Of a DNA stretch of 64,000 nt, positions 1-7,621 are shown one piece after another. Source of the stretch: Collinsella sp. (lineage in GTDB: Bacteria; Actinomycetota; Coriobacteriia; Coriobacteriales; Coriobacteriaceae). The stretch spans positions 16,819 through 80,818 of the forward strand of contig DXLP01000005.1 of NCBI GenBank assembly GCA_019414645.1, read 5' to 3'. Position numbers and translations under genes: made by a program. The notes below the pieces were generated by a model. That model was not told the origin of the DNA. It ran no database searches and worked only from the letters and a program-made list of their open reading frames with translations. Every line of letters begins with the position of its first letter. Position 1 is the first letter of the stretch.

Positions 1-33
1 TCCCGTGTGGATGAAAGGCGAAGGACCTACAAG

Positions 34-801
34 GTGAAGATAGCAGAGGCAATCGGCGCGGCGTTCGGAACGTTCTCGCGCATCCCCGTCCCGAAATCGG
101 CCTGGACCGATTTCGGGTCAACCCATGCGCTTGCCGCGTTTCCCCTGGTGGGCCTTGCGGAAGGCTTCCTCATGACGGCGTGGGGGTACGTGGCTAACCT
201 GCTTGTCGTGCCCGCGACCATCGTCGCGGCCGTGCTCGTGGCGCTGCCTGTGGCGGTGACGGGTGGCATCCACCTAGACGGGCTCTGCGACACCTCCGAT
301 GCGCTTGCAAGTTGGGCCCCGCGCGAGCGAAAGCTCGAGATCATGCACGACCCGCGGGCGGGCGCCTTCGGGGTCATCGGTGTTGTCGTGTACCTTATTC
401 TGCAGTTTTCCCTGTTCACCGCGCTGCCGCTTACGGCGGGGGCGTTCCTCGCGCTTCTGTGCTCGCTCGTGTTCTCCCGCGCGCTTTCGGGGCTCGCCGT
501 TGAATGCTGGCCTGCCGCGCGGGCGGACGGCATGGCCGCGGGACTCTCGCCTTCGAAGAAGCGCGCGGCGATCGTCGTGCCGCTTTGCGCTTTCGCTGCG
601 GCTTCGGCTGCAGGGATGGTCGCGTGCGCTCGGGCCGTCGGCGCCCTTATGGCGGTGGCGGGGCTTTTGGCGCTCGCGTGGTATCGCCATGTTGCCCTGT
701 CCCGCTTCGGCGGGGTGACGGGGGATTTGGCCGGATGGTTTCTGCAATGGGCCGAGCTCGCGATGCTTGCCATGCTGGTGGCGGGGGGCATGCTCCTATG
801 A
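34..801 (+). CDS. cobS: Adenosylcobinamide-GDP ribazoletransferase (cobalamin synthase)
   Basis: Joins adenosylcobinamide-GDP to alpha-ribazole (or its phosphate), the last assembly step of the cobalamin nucleotide loop, in the membrane. The protein is about 255 residues, normal for CobS, and mostly hydrophobic. The Asp-rich family motif GGIHLDGLCDTSDAL lies at about residues 77-91. A GTG at 34 is preferred over the in-frame GTG at 7 because a GAAGGA ribosome site at 20-25 lies 8 nt upstream of it. The stop overlaps the next start (ATGA at 798-801), so the genes are translationally coupled. It is the first gene visible of an operon that continues upstream of the window. Confidence 0.93.
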   Translation: MKIAEAIGAAFGTFSRIPVPKSAWTDFGSTHALAAFPLVGLAEGFLMTAWGYVANLLVVPATIVAAVLVALPVAVTGGIHLDGLCDTSDALASWAPRERKLEIMHDPRAGAFGVIGVVVYLILQFSLFTALPLTAGAFLALLCSLVFSRALSGLAVECWPAARADGMAAGLSPSKKRAAIVVPLCAFAAASAAGMVACARAVGALMAVAGLLALAWYRHVALSRFGGVTGDLAGWFLQWAELAMLAMLVAGGMLL

Positions 802-1799
802 TGCTCGTGGTAGGTGGCGCGCATTCGGGGAAGAGGACCTTCGTGCGCGAAAAGCTCGGGTTCGCGGCGGACGATTTCGTCGACGCGGCGCAGCTTGCGG
901 AGGGCGTCGTGCCCGCGGTTTTTGCCGGCCGTGTCGCGTACCGTGCTGAGGAACTCGTACGCACGCTCGACGCTGACCGGGCGCTCGAGCGGCTGATTGG
1001 CTTCGACGCAGTGATTCTGACCTTGGTCGGCTCGGGGGTCGTCCCTATGCGTGCGGAAGACGCCCAATGGCGCGAGCGCGCGGGGCGCCTGGGATGCGCG
1101 CTCGCTGCGCGCGCCGACGTCGTCGTGCGCATGACGTGCGGGATTCCCCAGGTCATCAAAGGAAACCTTGCCGATGCGCCTCGAGGGACGCTGGGCGCGG
1201 GCGCGCCTTTGGAAGTCATCTTCGTGCGCCATGGTGCCACGGCGGGCACGGAAGACCATCGCTACAGCGGGGCGGGCACCGACGAGCCCCTGTCGAGCGC
1301 GGGCGAGCGCGCTTTGCGCGACCTCGCGTGCGATCGTGACGTGTTCCGTGTTATCACGAGCGGCATGGCCCGCTCCGACCAGACGGCACGCATTCTCTTC
1401 CCGAACGCGGAGCTTATGGCGTGCCCCGGTCTGCGCGAGATAGATTTCGGCGACTTCGAGGGGCGAAGCGCCGCCGAACTTAAAGAGGATGCGCGTTACC
1501 GCGCCTGGGTAGACTCCTGGTGTGAGACGCGCTGCCCGCATGGCGAGGGCAAGAGCGATTTCACCCGCCGCGTCGTCGCGGCGTTTCGGGAGGCGTGCGA
1601 ATCGGAGCGCGCCCAGGGGAGTGGGCGCGCCGTCTTCGTCGTTCACGCGGGTACCGTGAAAGCGCTGCTCTCCGAGCTAGCTGTCCCGAAAATGGGATAC
1701 TTCGACGTGCATACCGAGCCGGGTGGTGCATGGGCCGCCACCTGGGATGGGCGCTGCCTTCGCGACGTTCGGCCCGCTTCGGGGGGCGATGCCCGGTGA
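798..1799 (+). CDS. CobU-like kinase domain fused to CobC-type alpha-ribazole phosphatase
   Basis: Two cobalamin nucleotide-loop activities appear fused in 333 residues. Residues 1-125 resemble CobU (adenosylcobinamide kinase/guanylyltransferase), with P-loop GGAHSGKR at 6-13 and the C-terminal CobU pattern GSGVVP...AGRL..ALAARAD...GIPQVIKG. Residues 137-333 are a histidine phosphatase with RHG at 144-146 and a late VVHAG motif, as in CobC. The CobU half is about 50 residues shorter than normal, and I cannot find the histidine-rich segment that carries GMP in CobU. It may therefore be only a kinase, or be degenerate. The start ATG at 798 overlaps the cobS stop; the in-frame extension back to 504 is only an overlap with cobS. 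Confidence 0.82.
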   Translation: MMLVVGGAHSGKRTFVREKLGFAADDFVDAAQLAEGVVPAVFAGRVAYRAEELVRTLDADRALERLIGFDAVILTLVGSGVVPMRAEDAQWRERAGRLGCALAARADVVVRMTCGIPQVIKGNLADAPRGTLGAGAPLEVIFVRHGATAGTEDHRYSGAGTDEPLSSAGERALRDLACDRDVFRVITSGMARSDQTARILFPNAELMACPGLREIDFGDFEGRSAAELKEDARYRAWVDSWCETRCPHGEGKSDFTRRVVAAFREACESERAQGSGRAVFVVHAGTVKALLSELAVPKMGYFDVHTEPGGAWAATWDGRCLRDVRPASGGDAR

Positions 1800-2773
1800 T
1801 GACGATTCTTGCCGTCGCCGCCGGGTTAGCGGCCGACCTTGCCTTCGGCGACCCGCGCTGGCTTCCCCATCCCGTCGTCGCCATGGGGCGCGCGATCACG
1901 TGGGCCGAAGGCCGCCTGCGGGGCGCATTCCCGCAAACGTCCGCGGGCACGCGCGCCGCAGGGCTTGTGCTCGCCGTGGCGCTTCCGCTTGCGTGTGGGC
2001 TTTTGACCTGGGGAATCCTGCATCTTTGCGGCATGGTTCACTCCGGCTTGCGCTTCGTGGCCGAGGCATGGGCAAGCTATCAGATTCTCGCGGCATGCGA
2101 GCTTCGCCGCCAGAGCCTGGCCGTGGCCCGCGCGTTCTCGAAGGGCGGCCTTGTCGCGGCTCGCGAAGCCGTCGGGCTCATCGTGGGACGCGACACGTCT
2201 GTTCTCGACGAGCAGGGCGTTGCGCGCGCCGCCGTGGAAACGGTGGCGGAGAACGCGAGCGACGGCGTCATCGCGCCGCTTTTCTACCTTATGATCGGGG
2301 GTGCGCCCTTGGGCATGGCGTACAAGGCGGTGAACACGCTCGACAGCATGGTGGGCTACAAAAATGAGCGCTACATCGACTTCGGCTGCGCCTCGGCGCG
2401 CCTCGACGATGCGGTGAACTGGATTCCCTCGCGCTTATCGGCCCTGCTCATGATCGCCGTGTGCCCGATCGTCGGGCTCGACGCGCGCGGGGCGGCGCGC
2501 ATCTGGCGCCGCGACAGGCGTCGCCATGCGAGCCCCAACTCGGCGCAGACCGAGTCAGCGTGCGCGGGCGCGCTCGGGCTGCGCCTGGCGGGACCCGCGG
2601 TGTATTTCGGCAAGCTCGTTGAGAAACCGACGATAGGCGACGTGTCCCGCGAAATCGAGTGGGGCGACATCGCCCGGGCGACAAGGCTCATGCTCGCCGC
2701 GTCCGTATGCGCGCTCGTCGTCTTCGGCGCCGCGCGCGCGGCGGTCGTGCTTGTCGTGGGGGCGATGGTATGA
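1799..2773 (+). CDS. cbiB: Adenosylcobinamide-phosphate synthase
   Basis: Integral membrane enzyme that attaches aminopropanol (or its phosphate) to adenosylcobyric acid to give adenosylcobinamide (phosphate). The 324 residues match the family length. The N-terminal AADLAFGDPRWLPHPVVAMG and the internal ETVAENASDGVIAPLF and AYKAVNTLDSMVGYKN blocks are typical CbiB/CobD signatures. The ATG at 1799 overlaps the preceding TGA by one base; an in-frame GTG at 1796 is an alternative. The stop overlaps the next start. Its substrate is probably supplied by the decarboxylase encoded next. Confidence 0.93.
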   Translation: MTILAVAAGLAADLAFGDPRWLPHPVVAMGRAITWAEGRLRGAFPQTSAGTRAAGLVLAVALPLACGLLTWGILHLCGMVHSGLRFVAEAWASYQILAACELRRQSLAVARAFSKGGLVAAREAVGLIVGRDTSVLDEQGVARAAVETVAENASDGVIAPLFYLMIGGAPLGMAYKAVNTLDSMVGYKNERYIDFGCASARLDDAVNWIPSRLSALLMIAVCPIVGLDARGAARIWRRDRRRHASPNSAQTESACAGALGLRLAGPAVYFGKLVEKPTIGDVSREIEWGDIARATRLMLAASVCALVVFGAARAAVVLVVGAMV

Positions 2774-3993
2774 GGGAAGACCACGCCGCGTCCCGGGCTG
2801 CCGGGGGAATCCTGCGCGCCCGTGCGCATGGGGGCAGCCGGCAATCGCTCGGCATCGCTTGCGAAGGGGGCGCCTCCGACCTCATCGACTTCTCGGTGAA
2901 CGTGAATCCGGCAGGCCCATCGCCGCGCGCCGTCGCCGCAGCTTGCAAGGCGCTTTCTCGAATCGACGCCTACCCCGATAGGGAAAGCCTCGCCCTCGTT
3001 CGTGCCCTAGCGCGCACCCAGGGCATTCCCGAAGATACTATCGTCTGCGGCGCGGGCGCGTCCGACATCATCTGGCGGCTCGCTGCGGCGGTGCGCCCGA
3101 AACGCATCGTCGTGTGCGCGCCGACGTTCTCTGAATATGCGGAGGCGGCATCTTACTACGGCGCATGCGTGCAGGAGTTCCCGCTCTCCGAAGCGGACGA
3201 CTTCGACGTGCCTGCCTCCTTCGCCCGCGCGATCGAGGGGCCGGGAGACGTGGCGTACCTCTGCAATCCGAACAACCCGACGGGGCGCCTCGTCGACCCC
3301 CGCGTGATCGATGCCGCGGCTTGCCGCTGCGAGCAGGCGGGCGCGCTGCTCGTCGTGGACGAGTGCTTCCTCGGATTTGCGCCCGACGCCCGCGAAAGGA
3401 GCGTGGCCGCACGCGCCGCGTGTTCGCGCCATGTGGCCGTGCTCTCCGCGTTCACCAAGCTCTACGGTATGGCGGGGTTGCGGTTAGGATATCTGATCAG
3501 CGGAAACGCCCAACTCCTCGAGGGCATTCGCCGGGCGGGGCAGGCGTGGCCCGTCTCCTCGGTCGCCGAGGCCGCGGGTATCGCCGCCCTGGAAGACGTC
3601 GAATACGTCTCGCGCACGCGCGATGTATTGGCGGGCGAGCGAGCGTGGCTTTCCCACGAGCTCTCCTCGCTCGGGCTTTCCGTCGTGCCGTCGGATGCGA
3701 ACTTCCTTTTAGTCCGCACGCCGGCGAAAGACATCCCCGAGCGCCTGTATAAACAGGGGGTTTTGGTCCGCACGTGCGACTCGTTTTCGGTACTGTCCCG
3801 TTTCTGGTGCCGCGTCGCGGTGCGCACGCGCAAGGAGAATGCCCGGCTTGCGATGGCGTTCAGCCGCGCGCTTCGGGCGGAAGGCGCATCGGGCGAAGGC
3901 GAACCCGACGAACGGGGCTGCGCTTCTTGCAGCGGCGCTATGGCGGGCGCGTATGGCCGAGGCTCGACGAAGGAGGTCGATACCCGTGGGTAG
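2770..3993 (+). CDS. cobD: Threonine-phosphate decarboxylase (CobD-type, PLP)
   Basis: PLP-dependent class I/II aminotransferase-fold enzyme predicted to decarboxylate L-threonine-O-3-phosphate to aminopropanol phosphate for cobalamin. Of 407 residues, the N-terminus shows the family LIDFSVNVNPAGPSP, followed by NPNNPTG and VVDECFLGF. The probable Schiff-base lysine is K230 in AFTKLYG, with GLRLGY just after. The last 45 or so residues form an extension rich in Gly, Cys and charged residues (CASCSG) that overlaps the cbiP ribosome site and start. The start ATG overlaps the cbiB stop. A histidinol-phosphate aminotransferase is the main alternative, but the operon position favours CobD. Confidence 0.88.
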   Translation: MREDHAASRAAGGILRARAHGGSRQSLGIACEGGASDLIDFSVNVNPAGPSPRAVAAACKALSRIDAYPDRESLALVRALARTQGIPEDTIVCGAGASDIIWRLAAAVRPKRIVVCAPTFSEYAEAASYYGACVQEFPLSEADDFDVPASFARAIEGPGDVAYLCNPNNPTGRLVDPRVIDAAACRCEQAGALLVVDECFLGFAPDARERSVAARAACSRHVAVLSAFTKLYGMAGLRLGYLISGNAQLLEGIRRAGQAWPVSSVAEAAGIAALEDVEYVSRTRDVLAGERAWLSHELSSLGLSVVPSDANFLLVRTPAKDIPERLYKQGVLVRTCDSFSVLSRFWCRVAVRTRKENARLAMAFSRALRAEGASGEGEPDERGCASCSGAMAGAYGRGSTKEVDTRG

Positions 3994-5485
3994 GGCGAAG
4001 CCCATCATGATCCAGGGCACCATGTCGAACGCGGGGAAGAGCCTGCTTGCGGCGGGGCTGTGCCGTGTGCTTTCGCAGGACGGCCTGCGCGTGGCTCCCT
4101 TCAAGAGCCAGAACATGGCGCTCAACAGCGGTGTCACGGCCGACGGGCTCGAGATGGGGCGCGCCCAGATCATGCAGGCCGAGGCGTGCAGCATCGCGCC
4201 CGACGTGCGCATGAACCCCATTCTGCTCAAGCCCGAAAGCGGCCACCGAAGCCAGCTCATCGTGGCCGGCAAGGAGCAGGGAGCCTTCGCTGCGAGGGAC
4301 TACTTCGCGCGAAAGAAGGCGCTCATGCCGCAGATTTTGGAGGCGTTCGATTCGCTCGCGGAGGAAAACGACGTCATCGTTATCGAGGGCGCCGGCAGCC
4401 CCGCCGAAATCAACCTTGCCGAAAACGACATCGTCAACATGGGGCTCGCGCGCGCCGTGTCCTCCCCCGTGCTGCTCGCGGGCGACATCGACCCAGGCGG
4501 GGTGTTTGCCCAGCTTTACGGCACGGTCGCGCTCCTTGCGCCCGAGGACCGCGCGCTTTTGCGGGGGCTTGTAGTAAATAAGTTCCGCGGCGATGTAGAA
4601 ATCCTGCGCCCGGGTTTGGCCCCGCTTGAGAAGATGTGCGGGGCCCCCGTCGTGGGGGTCGTGCCGTATCTTACGCTCGACCTGGACGACGAGGACTCGC
4701 TCGCGCCGCGCCTATCTGCCCGCGAGGCGCGCGGCGTCATCGATGTCGCCGTCGTGCGCCTTCCGCATCTGTCGAACTTCACCGACTTCGACCCGCTTTC
4801 GCGCGTGCCCGGCGTAGGCGTGCGCTACGTTTCCTCGACGACCGATCTGGGCCGACCCGACCTGGTGGTGCTCCCCGGCTCGAAGACCACGCTCGACGAC
4901 GCGCGCTGGCTTGCGGCTAGCGGCATCGGAGCCTGTGTACGCGCGCTTTCGGGTGCGGGCACGCCGGTGCTCGGCATATGCGGAGGCTACCAGCTTTTGG
5001 GTGACGAGCTTTCCGACCCGCACGGCAGGGAAGGCGCTGGCACCGCGCGCGGGCTCGGGCTCATCCCTGCAAGTACGGTGTTCAGGGAGGAAAAGCGCCT
5101 CGCCCAGTCGGAGCTGCGCATCACAGGCGCCCAAGGCGCGTTCTCGGTGTGGAACGGCATGACGGCTCGCGGGTACGAGATCCACGACGGCGAAACGATC
5201 GTCTCCTGCGCCCCTGCGGGCACGATTGGCGGCAAACCAGAAGGCGCGGCCTGCGGAAACGTGTTTGGAACCTATCTCCACGGCCTGTTCGACGAACCGG
5301 GGGTGGCGCTCGCCCTCGCGCGCTCGCTCGCGCGCATGCGTGGCCTGCCCGAGAGCGTCGTGGGTGCTCCGGGCGCGGCGTCCGCGGCCGATCACCGTGC
5401 GCGCGAGTTCGACCGCCTGGCCGACTCCGTGCGCGGGGCGCTCGACATGGAGTATGTCTACCGCATTATCGAGGAGGGCGTATGA
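3986..5485 (+). CDS. cbiP: Cobyric acid synthase (glutamine amidotransferase)
   Basis: Amidates the b, d, e and g side chains of adenosyl-cobyrinic acid a,c-diamide, using glutamine and ATP. The N-terminal dethiobiotin-synthetase-like domain has MIQGTMSNAGKS (P-loop about 11-19) and FKSQNMALNS. The C-terminal class I amidotransferase-like domain has the cysteine motif GICGGYQLLG and a late YLHGLFD. The GTG at 3986 is chosen because a strong AAGGAGG site lies at 3970-3976, 9 nt upstream; this gives 499 residues and an 8-nt overlap with cobD. The stop overlaps the next ATG. Confidence 0.94.
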   Translation: MGRAKPIMIQGTMSNAGKSLLAAGLCRVLSQDGLRVAPFKSQNMALNSGVTADGLEMGRAQIMQAEACSIAPDVRMNPILLKPESGHRSQLIVAGKEQGAFAARDYFARKKALMPQILEAFDSLAEENDVIVIEGAGSPAEINLAENDIVNMGLARAVSSPVLLAGDIDPGGVFAQLYGTVALLAPEDRALLRGLVVNKFRGDVEILRPGLAPLEKMCGAPVVGVVPYLTLDLDDEDSLAPRLSAREARGVIDVAVVRLPHLSNFTDFDPLSRVPGVGVRYVSSTTDLGRPDLVVLPGSKTTLDDARWLAASGIGACVRALSGAGTPVLGICGGYQLLGDELSDPHGREGAGTARGLGLIPASTVFREEKRLAQSELRITGAQGAFSVWNGMTARGYEIHDGETIVSCAPAGTIGGKPEGAACGNVFGTYLHGLFDEPGVALALARSLARMRGLPESVVGAPGAASAADHRAREFDRLADSVRGALDMEYVYRIIEEGV

Positions 5486-5997
5486 TCCACGTGTATCATG
5501 GCGACGGCAAAGGCAAGACCACGGCGGCGATGGGCCTCGCCCTTCGCATGCTCGCCGCAGGCCGCCGCGTCGTCGTCGTGCAGTTCCTGAAAGACGGCGA
5601 AAGCGGGGAGGTGCGCCTGCTCGCCGAGCATTTCGGCGTGCCCGTGTTCGCGGGGAAGGCGTCGGACAAGTTTACCTGGTCCATGACGTCGGAAGAACTT
5701 GCCGCGACGCGCGAGCTGCACGATGGGAACCTCGCTTCCGCGCTCGCCGAGCTCGAGGGCGCGCAGGAGGGGCTGCTCGTGCTCGACGAGGCGCTCGACG
5801 CGCTTTCGAAGGGGCTTGTCGACGAGGCGCTCGTGGACCGCGCGCTCGATATGTCCGCGCGCGGCGTCGAAGTAGCGCTCACCGGGCGCGCGCCTTCCCG
5901 CAAGATCGTGGAGAAGGCTGACTACATAACCGAGATGCGGTGCGAGAAACACCCCTACTCTCAGGGGATATGTGCAAGGGAAGGAGTGGAGTACTAG
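5482..5997 (+). CDS. cobA: Corrinoid adenosyltransferase (CobA/BtuR family)
   Basis: Transfers the adenosyl group of ATP to the cobalt of reduced corrinoids. It is a 171-residue P-loop protein with GDGKGKTT at residues 7-14, then VVVVQFLKDGESGE and the aspartate motif LLVLDEALDALSKGL, all typical of CobA/BtuR/CobO rather than the PduO or EutT types. The ATG at 5482 overlaps the cbiP stop. Cys residues near the C-terminus (EMRCEKHPYSQGICAREG) match the usual family ending. It stands inside the de novo operon, so it may serve both synthesis and corrinoid salvage. Confidence 0.93.
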   Translation: MIHVYHGDGKGKTTAAMGLALRMLAAGRRVVVVQFLKDGESGEVRLLAEHFGVPVFAGKASDKFTWSMTSEELAATRELHDGNLASALAELEGAQEGLLVLDEALDALSKGLVDEALVDRALDMSARGVEVALTGRAPSRKIVEKADYITEMRCEKHPYSQGICAREGVEY

Positions 5998-6639
5998 ATG
6001 GATTCCAAGGAGATGGCGCCCGGCGACATCGAGCGGCGCAGCTTCGAGATCATCACCGAAGAGCTCGGCGGCCGCACGTTCCCGCCGCTCGAAGAGCCCG
6101 TCGTGAAGCGCGTCATCCACACCACTGCCGACTTCTCGTACGCCGATTCCCTCGTGTTCACCCATGATGCCGCGCACTGTGCGCTCGACGCACTGCGCGC
6201 AGGGGCCACGGTGCTCACCGACACGAACATGGCGCTCGCAGGCATAAGCAAGCCCGCGCTCGCGAAGCTCGGCTGCAAGGCCGTGTGCTACATGGCCGAC
6301 CCTGATGTCGCCGCAACGGCGCGCGCCGCGGGCACGACTCGCGCCGTTGCGAGCATGGACAAAGCTTGCCGCATCGAGGGTCCGCTTATCGTGGCCGTCG
6401 GCAACGCTCCCACAGCACTTCTGCGCCTCGCCGAGCTCATGGACGCGGGGAAGATCGCGCCCGCGCTCGTCGTTGGGGTGCCGGTCGGGTTTGTGAACGT
6501 GGTCGAGGCGAAAGAGGAGCTACTCGCGCGACGCGTGCCGGCCATCGTCGCGAGGGGTCGCAAGGGCGGCTCGACTGTGGCAGCCGCCATTATGAACGCG
6601 CTGCTCTACCAGATCACGCGCACGGGTGGCGCGAAGTGA
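5998..6639 (+). CDS. cbiC: Cobalt-precorrin-8 methylmutase
   Basis: Moves a methyl group from C-11 to C-12 of the corrin ring, giving cobyrinic acid. It has 213 residues. The catalytic histidine is expected at H41 in the conserved VIHTTADFSYADSL block; TDTNMALAGISK and GNAPTALLRL are further CbiC/CobH signatures. The gene begins directly after the cobA stop with no spacer; a purine-rich AAGGAAGGAG site lies in the end of cobA. The next gene starts on its last bases (GTGA). Confidence 0.94.
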   Translation: MDSKEMAPGDIERRSFEIITEELGGRTFPPLEEPVVKRVIHTTADFSYADSLVFTHDAAHCALDALRAGATVLTDTNMALAGISKPALAKLGCKAVCYMADPDVAATARAAGTTRAVASMDKACRIEGPLIVAVGNAPTALLRLAELMDAGKIAPALVVGVPVGFVNVVEAKEELLARRVPAIVARGRKGGSTVAAAIMNALLYQITRTGGAK

Positions 6640-7409
6640 CGGCCCCCGCATCCGCGCCGGCGCTGCGCATCTTCGCCGGCACCACCGAGGGCCGCCTTCT
6701 GTGCGAATGGGCGAGCGGGGCGGGCATCCCCGCCCGTGCCTACGCGGCAACCGAGTACGGAGGAGAGCTTTTGGGCGAGCTTCCGGGCATCGAGGTGCAT
6801 GCGGGCAGGCTCGACGATGCCGACATGGAGCGCGAGCTTTCCGGCGCGCGCGTCGTCGTCGACGCCACGCACCCCTTCGCTACGCTCGCAAGCGGCAACA
6901 TCCGGGCCGCTTCGCTCGCCGTGGGTGCACGATGCCTGCGCCTTGCGCGCCCGGTCGAAGCGTTGCCCAAAGGCGTCGTGCCGGTCGCGTCGATCGCCTG
7001 CGCGGCGCGCTTTCTCTCCGAGAACCCGGGTCGCGCGCTTCTCACGACGGGGAGCAAGGAGCTTGCTCCCTACACGCGCGTCGCCGATTTCGCGGAGCGC
7101 TTCTTCGTGCGTGTGCTCCCGCTGCCCGGTGCTATAACGAAGTGCATCGACGCGGGGTTTTCGCCGTCGCACGTCATCGGCATGCAGGGGCCCTTCACCC
7201 GCGAGCTCAACGAGGCAATGCTTCGGCAGGTGGGCGCCCAGTGGCTTGTGACCAAGGACTCGGGAACCGTAGGCGGCACGGCCGAGAAGCTCGCCGCCGC
7301 GCGCAACGTGGGAGCGCGCTGCATCGTGGTCACCCGTCCCGCCGAGGGAGGCGGGGCCCTTTCGCTTCGGGAAGTGGAAGACGCGCTCTTACGGGAGTTC
7401 GCGCGCTAG
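6636..7409 (+). CDS. cbiJ: Cobalt-precorrin-6A reductase
   Basis: NAD(P)H-dependent reductase of the corrin ring in the anaerobic branch. It has 257 residues beginning at GTG 6636, which overlaps the cbiC stop. The N-terminus RIFAGTTEGRLLCEWA and the VVDATHPFA block are CbiJ/CobK hallmarks; TTGSKEL and VTKDSGTVGGTAEKL follow, as in the family. It is the last gene of the visible cobalamin operon. Two decayed or repeat elements follow before the convergent efflux permease. Confidence 0.92.
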   Translation: MTAPASAPALRIFAGTTEGRLLCEWASGAGIPARAYAATEYGGELLGELPGIEVHAGRLDDADMERELSGARVVVDATHPFATLASGNIRAASLAVGARCLRLARPVEALPKGVVPVASIACAARFLSENPGRALLTTGSKELAPYTRVADFAERFFVRVLPLPGAITKCIDAGFSPSHVIGMQGPFTRELNEAMLRQVGAQWLVTKDSGTVGGTAEKLAAARNVGARCIVVTRPAEGGGALSLREVEDALLREFAR

Positions 7410-7459
7410 GCGCTCGCCGCGCCTAGCGCGCCCTCCCACCCGCGAGGAGGAGCGCCCCG

Positions 7460-7543
7460 AGCAAGCTCGACCCGTATAAGCCCGTCATCCGCCAAAAGCT
7501 CGAGCACGACGCCCGGAACTGGCGCAAGCAGCCCTTCAATAAG
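7460..7543 (+). pseudogene. Short IS21-type transposase (IstA-like) fragment
   Basis: An open stretch of 28 codons reads SKLDPYKPVIRQKLEHDARN followed by WRKQ. This resembles the linker after the helix-turn-helix of IS21-family IstA transposases. It has no start, no remaining catalytic domain, and ends at the palindromic repeat beginning at 7543. I read it as a scrap of an insertion sequence abutting the cobalamin operon. The homology is recognised from memory of the family and is short. Confidence 0.5.
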
Positions 7544-7609
7544 TTGCGGTGAAATAGTGTCTGTTTTTGCTGCTAGATAGCGTATTCAGTCCCTAATTCA
7601 CCGCAACTT
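7541..7609. repeat. 65-bp palindromic repeat, copy 1
   Basis: The arms GTTGCGGTGAAATAGTGTCT and the complement of its partner (7587-7607) pair at 18 of 21 positions around a 23-nt loop. A second copy with the same arm sequence and the same 65-bp total length is at 23713-23777, with an unrelated loop. Both copies lie between the 3' ends of convergent genes, so they could act as bidirectional terminators or be REP/MITE-like elements. Confidence 0.75.
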
Positions 7610-7621
7610 GTTGGTGGTGGC

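Noticed and set aside
1..33. Cobalamin riboswitch ahead of cobS
   Set aside because: The operon begins upstream of the window, so its leader is not visible; nothing resembling the B12 box occurs inside.
27..1646. Minus-strand open frame of 539 codons over the cobalamin genes
   Set aside because: It lies opposite cobS and the CobU/CobC fusion, which carry clear family motifs; long antisense frames are expected in DNA this GC-rich. No motif was seen in it.
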